Positions 50,889 to 59,603 are shown, counted from the stretch's first letter. The stretch is DNA of 64,000 nucleotides from an uncultured Alphaproteobacteria bacterium (GCA_934272785.1 CAKQSE010000004.1:1-64000), one strand, 5' to 3'. The notes: generated from the letters alone by a model not told the origin. Translations and numbers: made by a program.

Positions 50889-51166
50889 GAGAGCAAAGCG
50901 CAGAGAGCAGAGAGCAATGGCGACACCCCGCACGCTATCGCGTGCATCCCGGCTCCCCAGAGGGGAACATAGCCGGCAACAGGAACGTAGTAAGTTCTCC
51001 TCCTGTGGAGGAGTACCGCGTAGCGGGGAGGTGGTCTTTTTTTATACACATCATCGCGAGCTCTAAAGACCACCCCGTCCTAGCGGACACCCGGGAACTC
51101 GGGCCGCGACGGTAAAAACAAGTGCGCCATCGGCGCACGTCATTGCTCTCTGCACTCTGCTCTCTC
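50887..51166. repeat. Repeat-filled spacer
   Basis: No gene is visible. The segment begins with AGAGAGCAAAGCGCAGAGAG, then CCGCACGCTATCGCGTGC, CCGGCTCCCCAGAGGGGAA, CTCCTCCTGTGGAGGAG with ACCGCGTAGCGGGGAGGTGG, then GGCCGCGACGGTAAAAACA (also at about 5000-5017) and ends with CATTGCTCTCTGCACTCTG (51140 onward), which lies inverted relative to the start. This is the same repeat family as in the 38.5, 5.0 and 54 kb spacers. Confidence 0.65.
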
Positions 51167-51577
51167 TTACTTGCACCAGCCGGCGCGGTGGCCGCCACTG
51201 TATGGGCGGCCCAATTTTTCATTTACCAATATTTTCCCAACATCATGCCCCGACGTGTCCAATACCCGCGCATCAATTCGCCCCAGGTATTTATCGTCCT
51301 TGATTTCTTGCAATTCGGCCGTGGTCCCAACCGGCAGTAATTCCGCCAATCGTGCCTTGGCCGCAAACGCCGCACGAATTTCAGATTCGCACTCGCCATG
51401 GATTTCGGGCGTATCAACATTTATCAGACGAACACGCACCGTGATTTTTGTATCATCGGCCAATGCAACCCGCCCGGCGAACGTATCACCATCAATGATA
51501 TAATCCACCACAACCGGCGTGGCATTTGCCACCCCAATAACAAACAAGGCAACAAAAAATGAAATTATTTTCCGCAT
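51167..51577 (-). CDS. Secreted thermonuclease-like protein (SNase domain)
   Basis: The 136-residue protein has a signal peptide (MRKIISFFVALFVIGVANA) and an SNase OB-fold: DYIIDGDTF (D29-T32 region), VRLINVDTPEIHGECES, GTTAELQEIKDDKYLGRIDARV and GRPYSGGHRAGWCK. The catalytic Arg, Glu, Arg trio is plausible (VRLINVDTPE, LGRI), and the two Cys residues near the ends may pair. It probably cuts nucleic acid in the periplasm or outside. Confidence 0.88.
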   Translation of the reverse strand: MRKIISFFVALFVIGVANATPVVVDYIIDGDTFAGRVALADDTKITVRVRLINVDTPEIHGECESEIRAAFAAKARLAELLPVGTTAELQEIKDDKYLGRIDARVLDTSGHDVGKILVNEKLGRPYSGGHRAGWCK

Positions 51578-51608
51578 CTACTCTCTATGCTCTATTATCT
51601 ATGCTCTA

Positions 51609-51632
51609 AAAATGCGCCATGTGGCGCATTTT
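51609..51632 (-). terminator. Terminator of tolB
   Basis: AATGCGCC-ACAT-GGCGCATT, with T-rich ends on the minus strand. Confidence 0.7.
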
Positions 51633-52949
51633 TTACGGTAATTTTGGCGACCATGTTGGTTCAACACCGTTGACATTTTCCGGCAACTCAATGTCATATA
51701 CATTTTGACCGGTTATATCAACACTGCGGATATGGCTGATGCGTTCAATACCGTCCAGTGCCTTTTCTGTTTCATAATACACCACCCGACGCGAGCCTGG
51801 GGCCCAGGACGGGGCCTCCATATACCAGCCACCGGCCAGGATTTTTTCATTACGCCCCCGCGGATCCATAATGCCAATGTAAAATGTATCATCGGCCATT
51901 TTGGTGAACGCGATAAACTGGCCATCGGGCGACCACGCCGGCGTCGCATACCGCCCCGCCCCATACGTCAGGCGCGTTGGTTCCAATGTATCCAAATCCA
52001 TAATCCAGATTTGTTGATTGCCACTGCGATCTGAATTAAATACCATCTTTTTGCCGTCCGGGGAATACGATGGACTGGTATTCAACGAATGCCCGAACGT
52101 CAATTGGCGCAACCGCTTTGATTCAATATCGTATTCATATATGTGCGTAATTCCATTTTTAACCAAGGACAACGCAACGCGCGACCCATCGGGCGAAAAG
52201 CGCGGTGCAAAATTCATCCCGCCAAATTGTCCCAAACGACGTTGCGCCCCAGTGTTCAAATCCAATGTCCAAACCATCGGGTCATCATTGCGGAATGACA
52301 AGAACACAACCGTTTGCATATTCGGCGAAAAATGTGGCGACATAACAAACGTCTTGTCATCGGACAGATACCGCATTCCATATCCATCCTGGTCCATTAT
52401 GGCCAGGCGTTTTGTGCGATTATGCACCGGCCCAGTTTCGGCAATAAATACGATTTGGGTATCGAAATAGCCAACCTCGCCCGTCAGGCGTTCATAAATC
52501 GCGTCGGCCATAATATGCGCCAGACGCCGTGCCGATTTCTTGGACGAAATCAGCGATTGTGCCTCTATCTGTTCTTTGCCGGCAACGTCCCAGACATAGA
52601 ATTCCAATTTATATTGTCCGCCCGTCGTGACCAGTTTCGCCTGGACCAGCACCTGGGTCTTTATCGCCGCCCATAATTTAAAGTCCGGCATATCGCCCAT
52701 TTTTACGTATTCTGGGAACGCGTCATGATTTGCAATACGAAACAGCCCCGTTGATTTTAAATCGCGCTCTACAACATCGCGTATCATTGCCGCATCCTTG
52801 GCCGATGCGTTACCGGCAACCTCGAACTTTTGGACCGCGATTGAAATCGGCTCGGTCGCGCCCGCAATAATATCAACCTTTAATTCGGCACGTGCCGCGC
52901 CAACCGCCAGCGCACACGCAATAAATACAGATAATATCTTTTTAAACAT
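51633..52949 (-). CDS. tolB: Tol-Pal system protein TolB
   Basis: TolB is the periplasmic beta-propeller that binds Pal. The 438-residue protein starts at ATG 52949 with the signal peptide MFKKILSVFIACALAVGAARA, an N-terminal domain (AELKVDIIAGATEPISIAVQ-like) and WD/PD40-type blades: FSPDGSRVALSLVKNG, YSPDGKKMVFNSDRSGNQQI, WSPDGQFIAFT. Complete. Pal is 4 kb upstream on the other strand and tolQRA are not in the window. Confidence 0.96.
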   Translation of the reverse strand: MFKKILSVFIACALAVGAARAELKVDIIAGATEPISIAVQKFEVAGNASAKDAAMIRDVVERDLKSTGLFRIANHDAFPEYVKMGDMPDFKLWAAIKTQVLVQAKLVTTGGQYKLEFYVWDVAGKEQIEAQSLISSKKSARRLAHIMADAIYERLTGEVGYFDTQIVFIAETGPVHNRTKRLAIMDQDGYGMRYLSDDKTFVMSPHFSPNMQTVVFLSFRNDDPMVWTLDLNTGAQRRLGQFGGMNFAPRFSPDGSRVALSLVKNGITHIYEYDIESKRLRQLTFGHSLNTSPSYSPDGKKMVFNSDRSGNQQIWIMDLDTLEPTRLTYGAGRYATPAWSPDGQFIAFTKMADDTFYIGIMDPRGRNEKILAGGWYMEAPSWAPGSRRVVYYETEKALDGIERISHIRSVDITGQNVYDIELPENVNGVEPTWSPKLP

Positions 52950-53105
52950 AATAAAAATTCCTTTCCATAAATACGCGTTTAATTTTACACACAAGAATCA
53001 CAAAAATCAAACATCTATTATCCGCAACCCGCTTTATCCACCAACCATACAAACGCCCACACGCCAGTCATTACAGCAGTAATTACACCAGCCATCACAT
53101 TTGTA

Positions 53106-53166
53106 TTGACAAACGTCAACACAATGTTATAGTCACTTGTAAAGACGTTAGTATTGCCGTTAGTAT
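53106..53166 (+). promoter_or_regulatory. Promoter and direct-repeat operator of the RHH gene
   Basis: TTGACA (53106-53111), a 16-bp spacer and TATAGT (53128-53133). Just downstream, CGTTAGTAT occurs twice (53146-53154 and 53158-53166), separated by 3 bp, a 12-bp period that suits side-by-side RHH dimers. This would fit autoregulation. Confidence 0.55.
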
Positions 53167-53178
53167 AGGAGTTCGTAT

Positions 53179-53403
53179 ATGCCAAACGTTATGCAGCAAT
53201 TGTTCATCATGAACATAGAATCACTGCTGCGTGAATATGCCGCGTATCGCGCGTTTAACAAATCAGATTGCGTTATAAATATGCGAATCCCGCGCCCTAT
53301 TCTGGACCGGATTAAACAGCTGGCCGAACAGCAACACGTCCCATATCAATCCCTGATATCGTCGGTATTATTTTCACTGGCCAATATCGAAGAACAAAAA
53401 TAA
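53179..53403 (+). CDS. RHH (CopG-type) DNA-binding protein
   Basis: The 74-residue protein has the RHH pattern: a basic strand (SDCVINMRIPRPILDRI) followed by KQLAEQQHVPYQSLISSVLFSLANI, where the Y-Q-x-L-I helix turn is like the BrnA/CopG-type antitoxins. No toxin gene lies on either side, so it is either a lone regulator or the partner was lost. GGAG precedes the ATG. See the operator entry. Confidence 0.75.
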   Translation: MPNVMQQLFIMNIESLLREYAAYRAFNKSDCVINMRIPRPILDRIKQLAEQQHVPYQSLISSVLFSLANIEEQK

Positions 53404-53463
53404 ACAAAACATAAAAACAGGCGACCATTCGGCCACCTGTTTTAATTTTATATCGTGATGGAT

Positions 53464-53820
53464 TTACCACCGACCAGTAATATCACACCCCAGCCTTCCT
53501 CCCTCACCAGCCGCACTCATCAAGAACGACAAGATTATACCGATACCAAACAGCATAATAAAGCCGACCATCATACCAATACCCTTGTCTTTCAGATCAT
53601 CCTTTTTCACTTCACCCTTAGAGATATAACCCCACGCCCATCCGGCGATAACAAACGCCGCACCAACAAATGCCAATGTGCGCAACGTCCCAAATACGCC
53701 CTTCATTTGATTAATCAACGCACACAATCCTTCGTTTCCGCCTGCACCGGCCGCAAATGCCGGCATGGATGCCATAACACCAATCAGTGCGAAATTAAAT
53801 TTTTTCAACATTTTTTTCAT
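53464..53820 (-). CDS. TrbC/VirB2-like pilin
   Basis: The 118-residue protein starts at ATG 53820 (MKKMLKKFNFALIGVMASMP), has a signal peptide to about AFA, then a Cys-containing turn (GLCALINQMKGVFGTLR), two hydrophobic segments (TLAFVGAAFVIAGWAWGYI and GIGMMVGFIMLFGIGIILSFL) with a short Lys/Asp loop between them. This is the VirB2/TrbC layout. No other T4SS gene is in the window, so it is a lone copy here. A second Cys lies near the C-terminus (GCDI). Confidence 0.75.
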   Translation of the reverse strand: MKKMLKKFNFALIGVMASMPAFAAGAGGNEGLCALINQMKGVFGTLRTLAFVGAAFVIAGWAWGYISKGEVKKDDLKDKGIGMMVGFIMLFGIGIILSFLMSAAGEGGRLGCDITGRW

Positions 53821-53910
53821 ATGAATCCCCTTTGTTTCCTTTGATACGCTAATTTTATCATAATTCGCCCCCCCTTTCAAATATAAAAAATACGCATGGC
53901 AACCCGCCAC

Positions 53911-54205
53911 ACGTATTATCTGAACTCCGCACTCCGTAAAAAAACCGCAATTGTTCGGACATGGCTCGCATACGCTCGCACTGCATAGACCCTATTCCTG
54001 CCTTTGCCCACCCACAAAATCTTGCGATTTTGCGGGGCCCGGAGCAGGAATGAATCCAAGCGAAGCGCAGGATGCGGCAAGGACGCAGTCCGCAAGCGAC
54101 ACATGAATAGTTTTCTATTCTAAAACTATATCACTTTATCACTCTATCACTTGCGCGCCATTGGCGCGCTTCATTGCTCTCTGCACTCTGAACTCCGCAC
54201 TCTGT
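53911..54205. repeat. Repeat-filled spacer, copies of the 38.5-39.4 kb mosaic
   Basis: No gene. CCGCAATTGTTCGGACATGG ... CCTATTCCTGCC (53943-54003) matches 39277-39335. The following CCCACAAAATC...GGGGCCCGGA (54009-54042) matches 38700-38732. The next 52 bp (54049-54100) are the inverted copy of 38817-38868. The rest (54109-54150) matches 39358-39391, followed by CATTGCTCTCTGCACTCTG (54171 onward). The order differs from the first locus, so the pieces move or recombine independently. Confidence 0.7.
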
Positions 54206-54233
54206 AAAAAAAACGCGCCGGTGGCGCGTTATT
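54206..54233 (-). terminator. Terminator of the lipoprotein gene at 54234
   Basis: On the minus strand AACGCGCC-ACC-GGCGCGTT followed by TTTTTT. Confidence 0.75.
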
Positions 54234-54593
54234 TTACTGGGAAACAATCACATAGCGACGTTTCAAAACCGGCTGGTTACATGTCTTGCAACCACATGAC
54301 GGGGCGTCTGTAACCTCGCGCGCGGCAGGAACAATCACCTGGCGATCATGACGTGGGGCCTGGCCCAGGTTATCACGCGCATACAAATCGCTGCAGCGTG
54401 TGTTGCGATAAACAATCTTTTTGCCATTGTTCATATCATAAATGTCGTTGCTGAAATGATGGCCATTTTCACCCATCGTGTAAATGCAATCTTCGCCATC
54501 CTGGGTATAACGAATGCCACCCTTGTAATAATCATAGCTGCTGCACGCCGCCAATGCCGACAACGCCAAAACAGAAACCAAAACTTTTTTCAT
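54234..54593 (-). CDS. Small lipoprotein of unknown function
   Basis: The 119-residue protein has MKKVLVSVLALSALAACSSYD, a clear lipobox (LAAC). The mature part is Tyr/Asn-rich, with CIYTMGENGHH, TRCSDLYARDN and a C-terminal SCGCKTCNQPV with three Cys. It is probably an outer-membrane or periplasmic lipoprotein with disulfides. It is divergent from fba. No family recognised. Confidence 0.75.
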   Translation of the reverse strand: MKKVLVSVLALSALAACSSYDYYKGGIRYTQDGEDCIYTMGENGHHFSNDIYDMNNGKKIVYRNTRCSDLYARDNLGQAPRHDRQVIVPAAREVTDAPSCGCKTCNQPVLKRRYVIVSQ

Positions 54594-54751
54594 GCTGCAC
54601 CCTTTACGGTTTTTAATCTGCGCTCTCTGTCCTGCCCCCGATTCGTAATCTTATTGTTGCACAAAATCGCCCGTTGTCAAGTTTTGTTGTAAAATTTCCA
54701 CGGGCACCCCAGTCACAAATATGGTATAATCACCGCAAAAGGAATAGCACC

Positions 54752-55696
54752 ATGAAATATTATGAATTTGGTTTAACAAATACTCGGGCAATATTTGCCG
54801 ACGCAATTCGTCGCCACTATGCGGTGCCGGCATTTAATTTCTATAATATGGAAACATTACAGGCAATTTTATCCGCCGCCCGCGACGCGCACAGCCCGGT
54901 CATACTGGCCGTGTCGGAATCCGCACTGAAATACATGGGTGGCGATTTGCTGATGGGTATGATACGCGGCGCAAATATCCGCCCGACCGAACGCATAACA
55001 CTGCACCTGGATCACGGGGCCAGTTTTGACGCATGCCGCACGGCACTGGAATTGGGATTTTCATCCGTCATGATTGACGCCAGCAAATTGCCATTTAACG
55101 AAAACGTGGAACTGTCGCGTCGCGTTGCCGAATTGGCCCACCAATATGATGCCTCGGTCGAGGCGGAATTAGGCACCATATCCGGAATCGAAGATGAAAA
55201 TACATTTTCCGACCATTCCAGTTATACCGACCCCAACGATGTAATAAAATTTGTGAACGCAACTGGGATTGATTCACTGGCCATCGCCATCGGGACCAGC
55301 CACGGCGCATACAAACGCAAAAACGAAAACGAGAAACTGCGCCTGGACATATTGGACGAAATCGCCAAACAATTGCCTGAATTTCCACTGGTCTTGCACG
55401 GCGCAAGCAGTATTCCACAACACTTTGTCAAAACCATAAATGAATTTGGTGGGGCACTGCCCGGGGCATTGGGGATTGACCCGCAACAACTGCGCGCGGC
55501 GACCGAAATGAATATTTGCAAAATAAACGTGGACAGCGATTCCCGCCTGGCATTCACCGCGGGCGTTCGCGCAACACTGGGCCAACACCCCGAAATGTTT
55601 AACCCACGCGATTTCCTGAAATCCGCCCGCCAAAACATCTATGACAACTGCATAGATGAAATCAAACACATCATGGGATCGGATAACAAATTATAA
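54752..55696 (+). CDS. fba: Class II fructose-bisphosphate aldolase
   Basis: The enzyme interconverts fructose-1,6-bisphosphate with DHAP and glyceraldehyde-3-phosphate, using zinc. The 314-residue protein starts at ATG 54752 (AAAGGAA upstream; a TATAAT lies at 54725-54730). Motifs: ITLHLDHGASFDACR (Zn His), SVMIDASKLPFNENVE, VEAELGTISGIED, AIGTSHGAYK (Zn His), LVLHGASSI (Zn His), NICKINVDSDSRLAF. Complete. The M16 gene follows 9 bp downstream. Confidence 0.96.
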   Translation: MKYYEFGLTNTRAIFADAIRRHYAVPAFNFYNMETLQAILSAARDAHSPVILAVSESALKYMGGDLLMGMIRGANIRPTERITLHLDHGASFDACRTALELGFSSVMIDASKLPFNENVELSRRVAELAHQYDASVEAELGTISGIEDENTFSDHSSYTDPNDVIKFVNATGIDSLAIAIGTSHGAYKRKNENEKLRLDILDEIAKQLPEFPLVLHGASSIPQHFVKTINEFGGALPGALGIDPQQLRAATEMNICKINVDSDSRLAFTAGVRATLGQHPEMFNPRDFLKSARQNIYDNCIDEIKHIMGSDNKL

Positions 55697-55705
55697 AGGC
55701 ACAAA

Positions 55706-56971
55706 ATGGAATTCGCGCCACACATACATAAATTATCAAATGGTCTGAATGTTATTCTGGACGATTTTGATATCGCAACCGCATGCGTCGAAATCGCAAT
55801 ACACTCTGGGGCCACGGACGAATCCGACGCATCAGAATTCGGCATAACGCACTTTGTTGAACACATGCTGTCCAAGGGAACGCACCAACACCCGGACACC
55901 ATGGACAACACAACCAATATTCCCATATCAATTGGCGGCGTGCGCAATGCCGGAACAACATACGACAAGATGTGTTTGTTTGGGCGCGTGCTGGCCGAAA
56001 ATCTGGATAAACTGCTGGGGCTGTTTTCAGAACAGTTGCGCAATTCCCTGTTTGACCCGCACAAGATTGAAATTGAACGCGGCGTAATTCTGGACGAATA
56101 CAGACGCAAAATGATGGACAGCGCGGCCGCGTTTAGCGTATTTTCCAATGAAAAATTATTTGGCGCACATAATATTCTGGGGACCCCAGATACAATTAAA
56201 TCATTTTCGCGCGAACAATTGATGAATTACTTTCATAAAATCTTGTCTGCGCAAAATATGACAATTTGTATATCGGGCAAAATTACCGACCCAGAAAAAA
56301 CATTACAAAAACTGGAACAATTGTTCGGGTGGATTCCGTCATTTCCGGTGCCGCACACACAACAAAAAATTACGCAAGTATTTGCACACAACACAAAAAA
56401 CAATCAGGCAAACATCCAACTGCGCATTGCATTTGAAAATAGAATCCCAAATGATTTAGAACATAGAGCCCAAACGCTGGCCGCCAACAGATTCATTTTT
56501 TTATTTGGTAAAAAACTGCACGAAATTATTCGCAACAAACAGGGGCTGGCATACGGCATATCCGCCACACATTTTGGCAACGCATGCGTATATGCGAACA
56601 CCATAAACACATCAACCGGCCCACAAAATATTGACACGGTAATTGCAACAATTGCGCGCGAATGCGCCAGCGCACAACAGAACCCCGAAATTACCGATGA
56701 CGATGTTGCGCGGATGCGCATGCTGATGAAATTACAATTTGCCGACATTATGGAATCGGCGTCAAAACGTTGCGGGAAATTGATGGAACACTGGCATCAA
56801 TATGGCGCACTTTACGACCTGGTGGGCGAAATGCAAATCAGTGGGAAAACAACCGCATCTGACATCACCCGTGCCACAAAAAATTTCTTTACCAAACCAG
56901 TATCCATCCTGACCCAGGGCCCAGATGTAAATTCTGGTTTACAAAAAATCTGGAACGATAATTTCAAATAA
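55706..56971 (+). CDS. M16 family zinc peptidase (MPP-like)
   Basis: The 421-residue protein has the inverted zinc motif GITHFVEHMLSKG (H49-x2-E52-H53) and a downstream Glu in IEIERGVILDEYRR as third ligand. The second half-domain includes NKQGLAYGISATHFGNACVYA, the pseudo-active M16 half. It resembles bacterial MPP-like processing peptidases. It lacks a signal peptide, so it is probably cytoplasmic and degrades or trims peptides. Cotranscribed with fba. Confidence 0.9.
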   Translation: MEFAPHIHKLSNGLNVILDDFDIATACVEIAIHSGATDESDASEFGITHFVEHMLSKGTHQHPDTMDNTTNIPISIGGVRNAGTTYDKMCLFGRVLAENLDKLLGLFSEQLRNSLFDPHKIEIERGVILDEYRRKMMDSAAAFSVFSNEKLFGAHNILGTPDTIKSFSREQLMNYFHKILSAQNMTICISGKITDPEKTLQKLEQLFGWIPSFPVPHTQQKITQVFAHNTKNNQANIQLRIAFENRIPNDLEHRAQTLAANRFIFLFGKKLHEIIRNKQGLAYGISATHFGNACVYANTINTSTGPQNIDTVIATIARECASAQQNPEITDDDVARMRMLMKLQFADIMESASKRCGKLMEHWHQYGALYDLVGEMQISGKTTASDITRATKNFFTKPVSILTQGPDVNSGLQKIWNDNFK

Positions 56972-56998
56972 AAACACGCGCCATTTGGCGCGTGTATT
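56972..56998 (+). terminator. Terminator of fba-M16 operon
   Basis: ACACGCGCC-ATTT-GGCGCGTGT followed by ATTCTTATA; the T-tract is weak. Confidence 0.55.
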
Positions 56999-57007
56999 CT
57001 TATATAC

Positions 57008-57201
57008 AAATAAATTAGAACGGTGCAGATGGTGGGTGTGACGAAGGCGAAGTGTATTAAACATACACGAGCCGCCGCCACGCCCGCCAGATGGCGTCCA
57101 CTTATAAATAAATTAGAACGGTGCAGATGTGCGTAGTGTGGATTGCGAAGTGTACACGACGTACACGAACAAAACACACCGCGCACAGATGTGCCGTTAT
57201 A
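57008..57201. repeat. Two tandem palindromic repeats, GCGAAGTGTA core
   Basis: Units at 57008-57106 and 57107-57201 both begin AAATAAATTAGAACGGTGCA-like and contain GCGAAGTGTA...TACACGA. The outer arms differ but stay complementary: GGTGGGTGTG with CACGCCCGCC in unit one, GTGCGTAGTGTG with CACACCGCGCAC in unit two. The same core with other arms lies at 5587-5634. No gene is seen here. Confidence 0.65.
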
Positions 57202-57203
57202 AT

Positions 57204-57773
57204 TTATTTGGCGCGTTCAACATATTCCAGGGTTTCAGTATTAACCACGATTTTCTCGCCGGCTTCGACAAACAATGGAACCTGGACGCGAATACCGTTG
57301 TCCAAAACGGCCGGTTTGCCACCACTGCTGGATGCGGTCTGGCCCTTTAACGCCGGTTCGGTTTCTTCGACCGTGGCGATAACTGTTTTCGGCAGCGATA
57401 TTGATACAGGCTTGCCTTCGACAAAGTTCGCCTTGACGTTCATTTCTGGGGCCAAGAATTTCATCTGTTCGCCCAGTGATTCAACCGGCATTGTGAACTG
57501 TTCATAATCAGACAGGTTCATAAAGAACGCGTCTGTGCCATCAGAATACAAATACTGGCATTCAAAATCTTCGACCATCAGTTTTTCAACCTTGTCTTCG
57601 GCACGCCAGCGATCGCCGCCCTTGTTGCCAGAATCAATGTCACGCAAATCCGCCTGGACGAACGCGCCACCCTTGCCTGGTTTAACCTTTGTAATCGATG
57701 TAACAGAATAACGGCGGCCATTGTGCGAAATCACCCAACCCACGCGCATATCATTTGCAATATATGATGCCAT
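57204..57773 (-). CDS. efp: Elongation factor P
   Basis: EF-P relieves ribosome stalling at polyproline. The 189-residue protein has KVKPGKGGAFVQADLRDI with the modification-site Lys34, the middle domain QYLYSDGTDAFFMNLSDYEQ and the C-terminal GIRVQVPLFVEAGEKIVVNTE. The modification enzyme is not in the window. Confidence 0.97.
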   Translation of the reverse strand: MASYIANDMRVGWVISHNGRRYSVTSITKVKPGKGGAFVQADLRDIDSGNKGGDRWRAEDKVEKLMVEDFECQYLYSDGTDAFFMNLSDYEQFTMPVESLGEQMKFLAPEMNVKANFVEGKPVSISLPKTVIATVEETEPALKGQTASSSGGKPAVLDNGIRVQVPLFVEAGEKIVVNTETLEYVERAK

Positions 57774-57836
57774 TGTTTTACCTCTTTGATTTTTGTGTAT
57801 GAATTATAAAAACGCGACCGCCACTATGCAAGGCTT

Positions 57837-58379
57837 TTATTGCGCGGTACGCTTGTGCGCCCAGTAACGGTCGATACTGTCCATAATTAGTTTGTCGGCC
57901 GCGTCACGATCCGCCCAACCAGACACCTTGGACCAAGAATTTGGTTGCAAATCCTTGTAGTGCTGGAAAAAGTATTCAATTTTTGAACGCAGAATTTCCG
58001 GCAATTGTTCAATGTATTCCGTGGTGGTGTAATATGGATCAATCCGGTCCAGCGGGACGCAGATGATTTTTTCGTCGCCGCCCGCCTGGTCTTCCATAAT
58101 CAGGGCACCGATGGGCCGCACCTCTATCAAAACACCGGGACGCAGTGGCGCATTGCAAACAACCACACAATCCAACGGGTCGCCATCATCGCCCAATGTG
58201 CCCGGAAAATATCCATAGTTCGCCGGATACGCCATTGGCGCGTGCAAAATTCTGTCCACGCGGGGCAGTCCGGTTTCTTTATCAATTTCGTATTTTACAA
58301 ATCCATTTTCTGGAACCTCTATAATTGCGTTCATCTTCTTTGGGGGTAATTTCCCCGGCGCAATTTCTGATATTGTCAT
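57837..58379 (-). CDS. ppa: Inorganic pyrophosphatase, family I
   Basis: PPase drives biosynthesis by hydrolysing pyrophosphate. The 180-residue protein has VKYEIDKETGLPRVDRILHAP, AYPANYGYFPGTLGDDGDPLDCVV (metal Asp residues), and GALIMEDQAGGDEKIICVPLD. I use ATG 58379 (MTISEIAPGK): AAAGGA has good spacing for it, but touches the ATG at 58385. Confidence 0.97.
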   Translation of the reverse strand: MTISEIAPGKLPPKKMNAIIEVPENGFVKYEIDKETGLPRVDRILHAPMAYPANYGYFPGTLGDDGDPLDCVVVCNAPLRPGVLIEVRPIGALIMEDQAGGDEKIICVPLDRIDPYYTTTEYIEQLPEILRSKIEYFFQHYKDLQPNSWSKVSGWADRDAADKLIMDSIDRYWAHKRTAQ

Positions 58380-58445
58380 ATTCATCCTTTTTCTAAAGCC
58401 GGCCAATTCTACCAGAAAAAAACACCATTGCAAACGAATCGGCCA

Positions 58446-58474
58446 ATAAAAAAACGCCCCATCGGGGCGTTTCG
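58446..58474 (-). terminator. Terminator of dnaN
   Basis: On the minus strand AACGCCCC-GAT-GGGGCGTT followed by TTTTTTA. Confidence 0.8.
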
Positions 58475-58484
58475 GAATACGTTC

Positions 58485-59603
58485 TTACATTCTCATCGGC
58501 ATCAAGATAAACAACGCATCTGTGTTTTTATCAGTAGATTTGATGATTGTCGGTGATAATGGATCCTGCATTTCCATCTGGAATTTTTCGCCCTCGACCT
58601 GGCCGGCGACATCCATCAAGAATTTCACATTAAACGTAACCGTGAACGATGTATCACCATTGTATTCAATATCCAATTCCTGGGTTGCGGTTCCGGCATC
58701 CGGACTGGACGCGTTCACAACCAGTTTGTTCATAGAATATGTCAACTGGACCGATTTTGTTTTATCAACACTGGCCACCGATACCAGGTCGACCGCGTTC
58801 AAGAATTGTTTTCTGTCCAAAATGGCAATCTTGTCGTTCCCCTTGGGGATAACAACGCGATAGTTTGGATACTGGGCATCAACCAATTTGCTGGTCAAAA
58901 TTGCGGCACCAACAGTAAAGCGCGCCTTGGTATCAGACAATTCAACCGTTACATCATCAACGGTCGCATCTTCCAGCAACTTGGACAATTCGCCAATCAC
59001 GCGACGTGGCAAAATCACCGCTGGCATTTCTGCACTGCCCGCGGGGGCCGGCATCGCGCACAAGGCCATACGCTGGGCATCGGTTGCAACCGCGGTCAGC
59101 ATTTTTTCTTTGCCCTCGTCCGAGATATGGAAATAAATACCGCCCAAGTGATAACGGACATCGTCGGTCGGAATTGCAAACTTGGTCTGGTTTATCAGGT
59201 GCGCCAAATCGCCCGTTGTCATCTGGAATTTTGTGGTCAGATTGCTGCCCGCCATGGCCGGGAAATTTTCCGCCGGCAATGTTGGCAAACGGAACACCGC
59301 GCGTCCACTGGACACAACCAATTGGTCACCCGCCTGTTTAAATGTGATTTCGGCGTCATCTGGCAATTTACGAACGATATCATACAACATCTGGACCGGG
59401 ACAGTTGTTTTCCCGCCCAACGTAATATCAGCCGCCACATGTTCAACCAATTCCAAATCAACATTTGTCGCCGACAAGATTAAATCATCAGCAACCTCTA
59501 ATTTAACATTCATCAATATCGGCAATGTCGCGCGCTTTTCCACGATGGACTGCATATGTCCCAGCGCACGTATTAAAACCTGACGAAATACCGAAAATTC
59601 CAT
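58485..59603 (-). CDS. dnaN: DNA polymerase III beta clamp
   Basis: The sliding clamp tethers DNA polymerase III. The 372-residue protein starts at ATG 59603 (CTTAGGAGCAAAATA upstream). It has the three-fold clamp repeat: MEFSVFRQVLIRALGHMQSIVEKRATLPIL..., VSSGRAVFRLPTLPAENFPAM, VILPRRVIGELSKLLED and the C-terminal DALFILMPMRM peptide end of the cleft. dnaN is often near oriC with dnaA; here it sits with cdaA and ppa instead. Confidence 0.97.
   Translation of the reverse strand: MEFSVFRQVLIRALGHMQSIVEKRATLPILMNVKLEVADDLILSATNVDLELVEHVAADITLGGKTTVPVQMLYDIVRKLPDDAEITFKQAGDQLVVSSGRAVFRLPTLPAENFPAMAGSNLTTKFQMTTGDLAHLINQTKFAIPTDDVRYHLGGIYFHISDEGKEKMLTAVATDAQRMALCAMPAPAGSAEMPAVILPRRVIGELSKLLEDATVDDVTVELSDTKARFTVGAAILTSKLVDAQYPNYRVVIPKGNDKIAILDRKQFLNAVDLVSVASVDKTKSVQLTYSMNKLVVNASSPDAGTATQELDIEYNGDTSFTVTFNVKFLMDVAGQVEGEKFQMEMQDPLSPTIIKSTDKNTDALFILMPMRM

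Noticed and set aside
56972..57203. Small ORF 57121-57507 and others near efp
   Set aside because: They run through the palindromic repeats and antisense to efp with no RBS.
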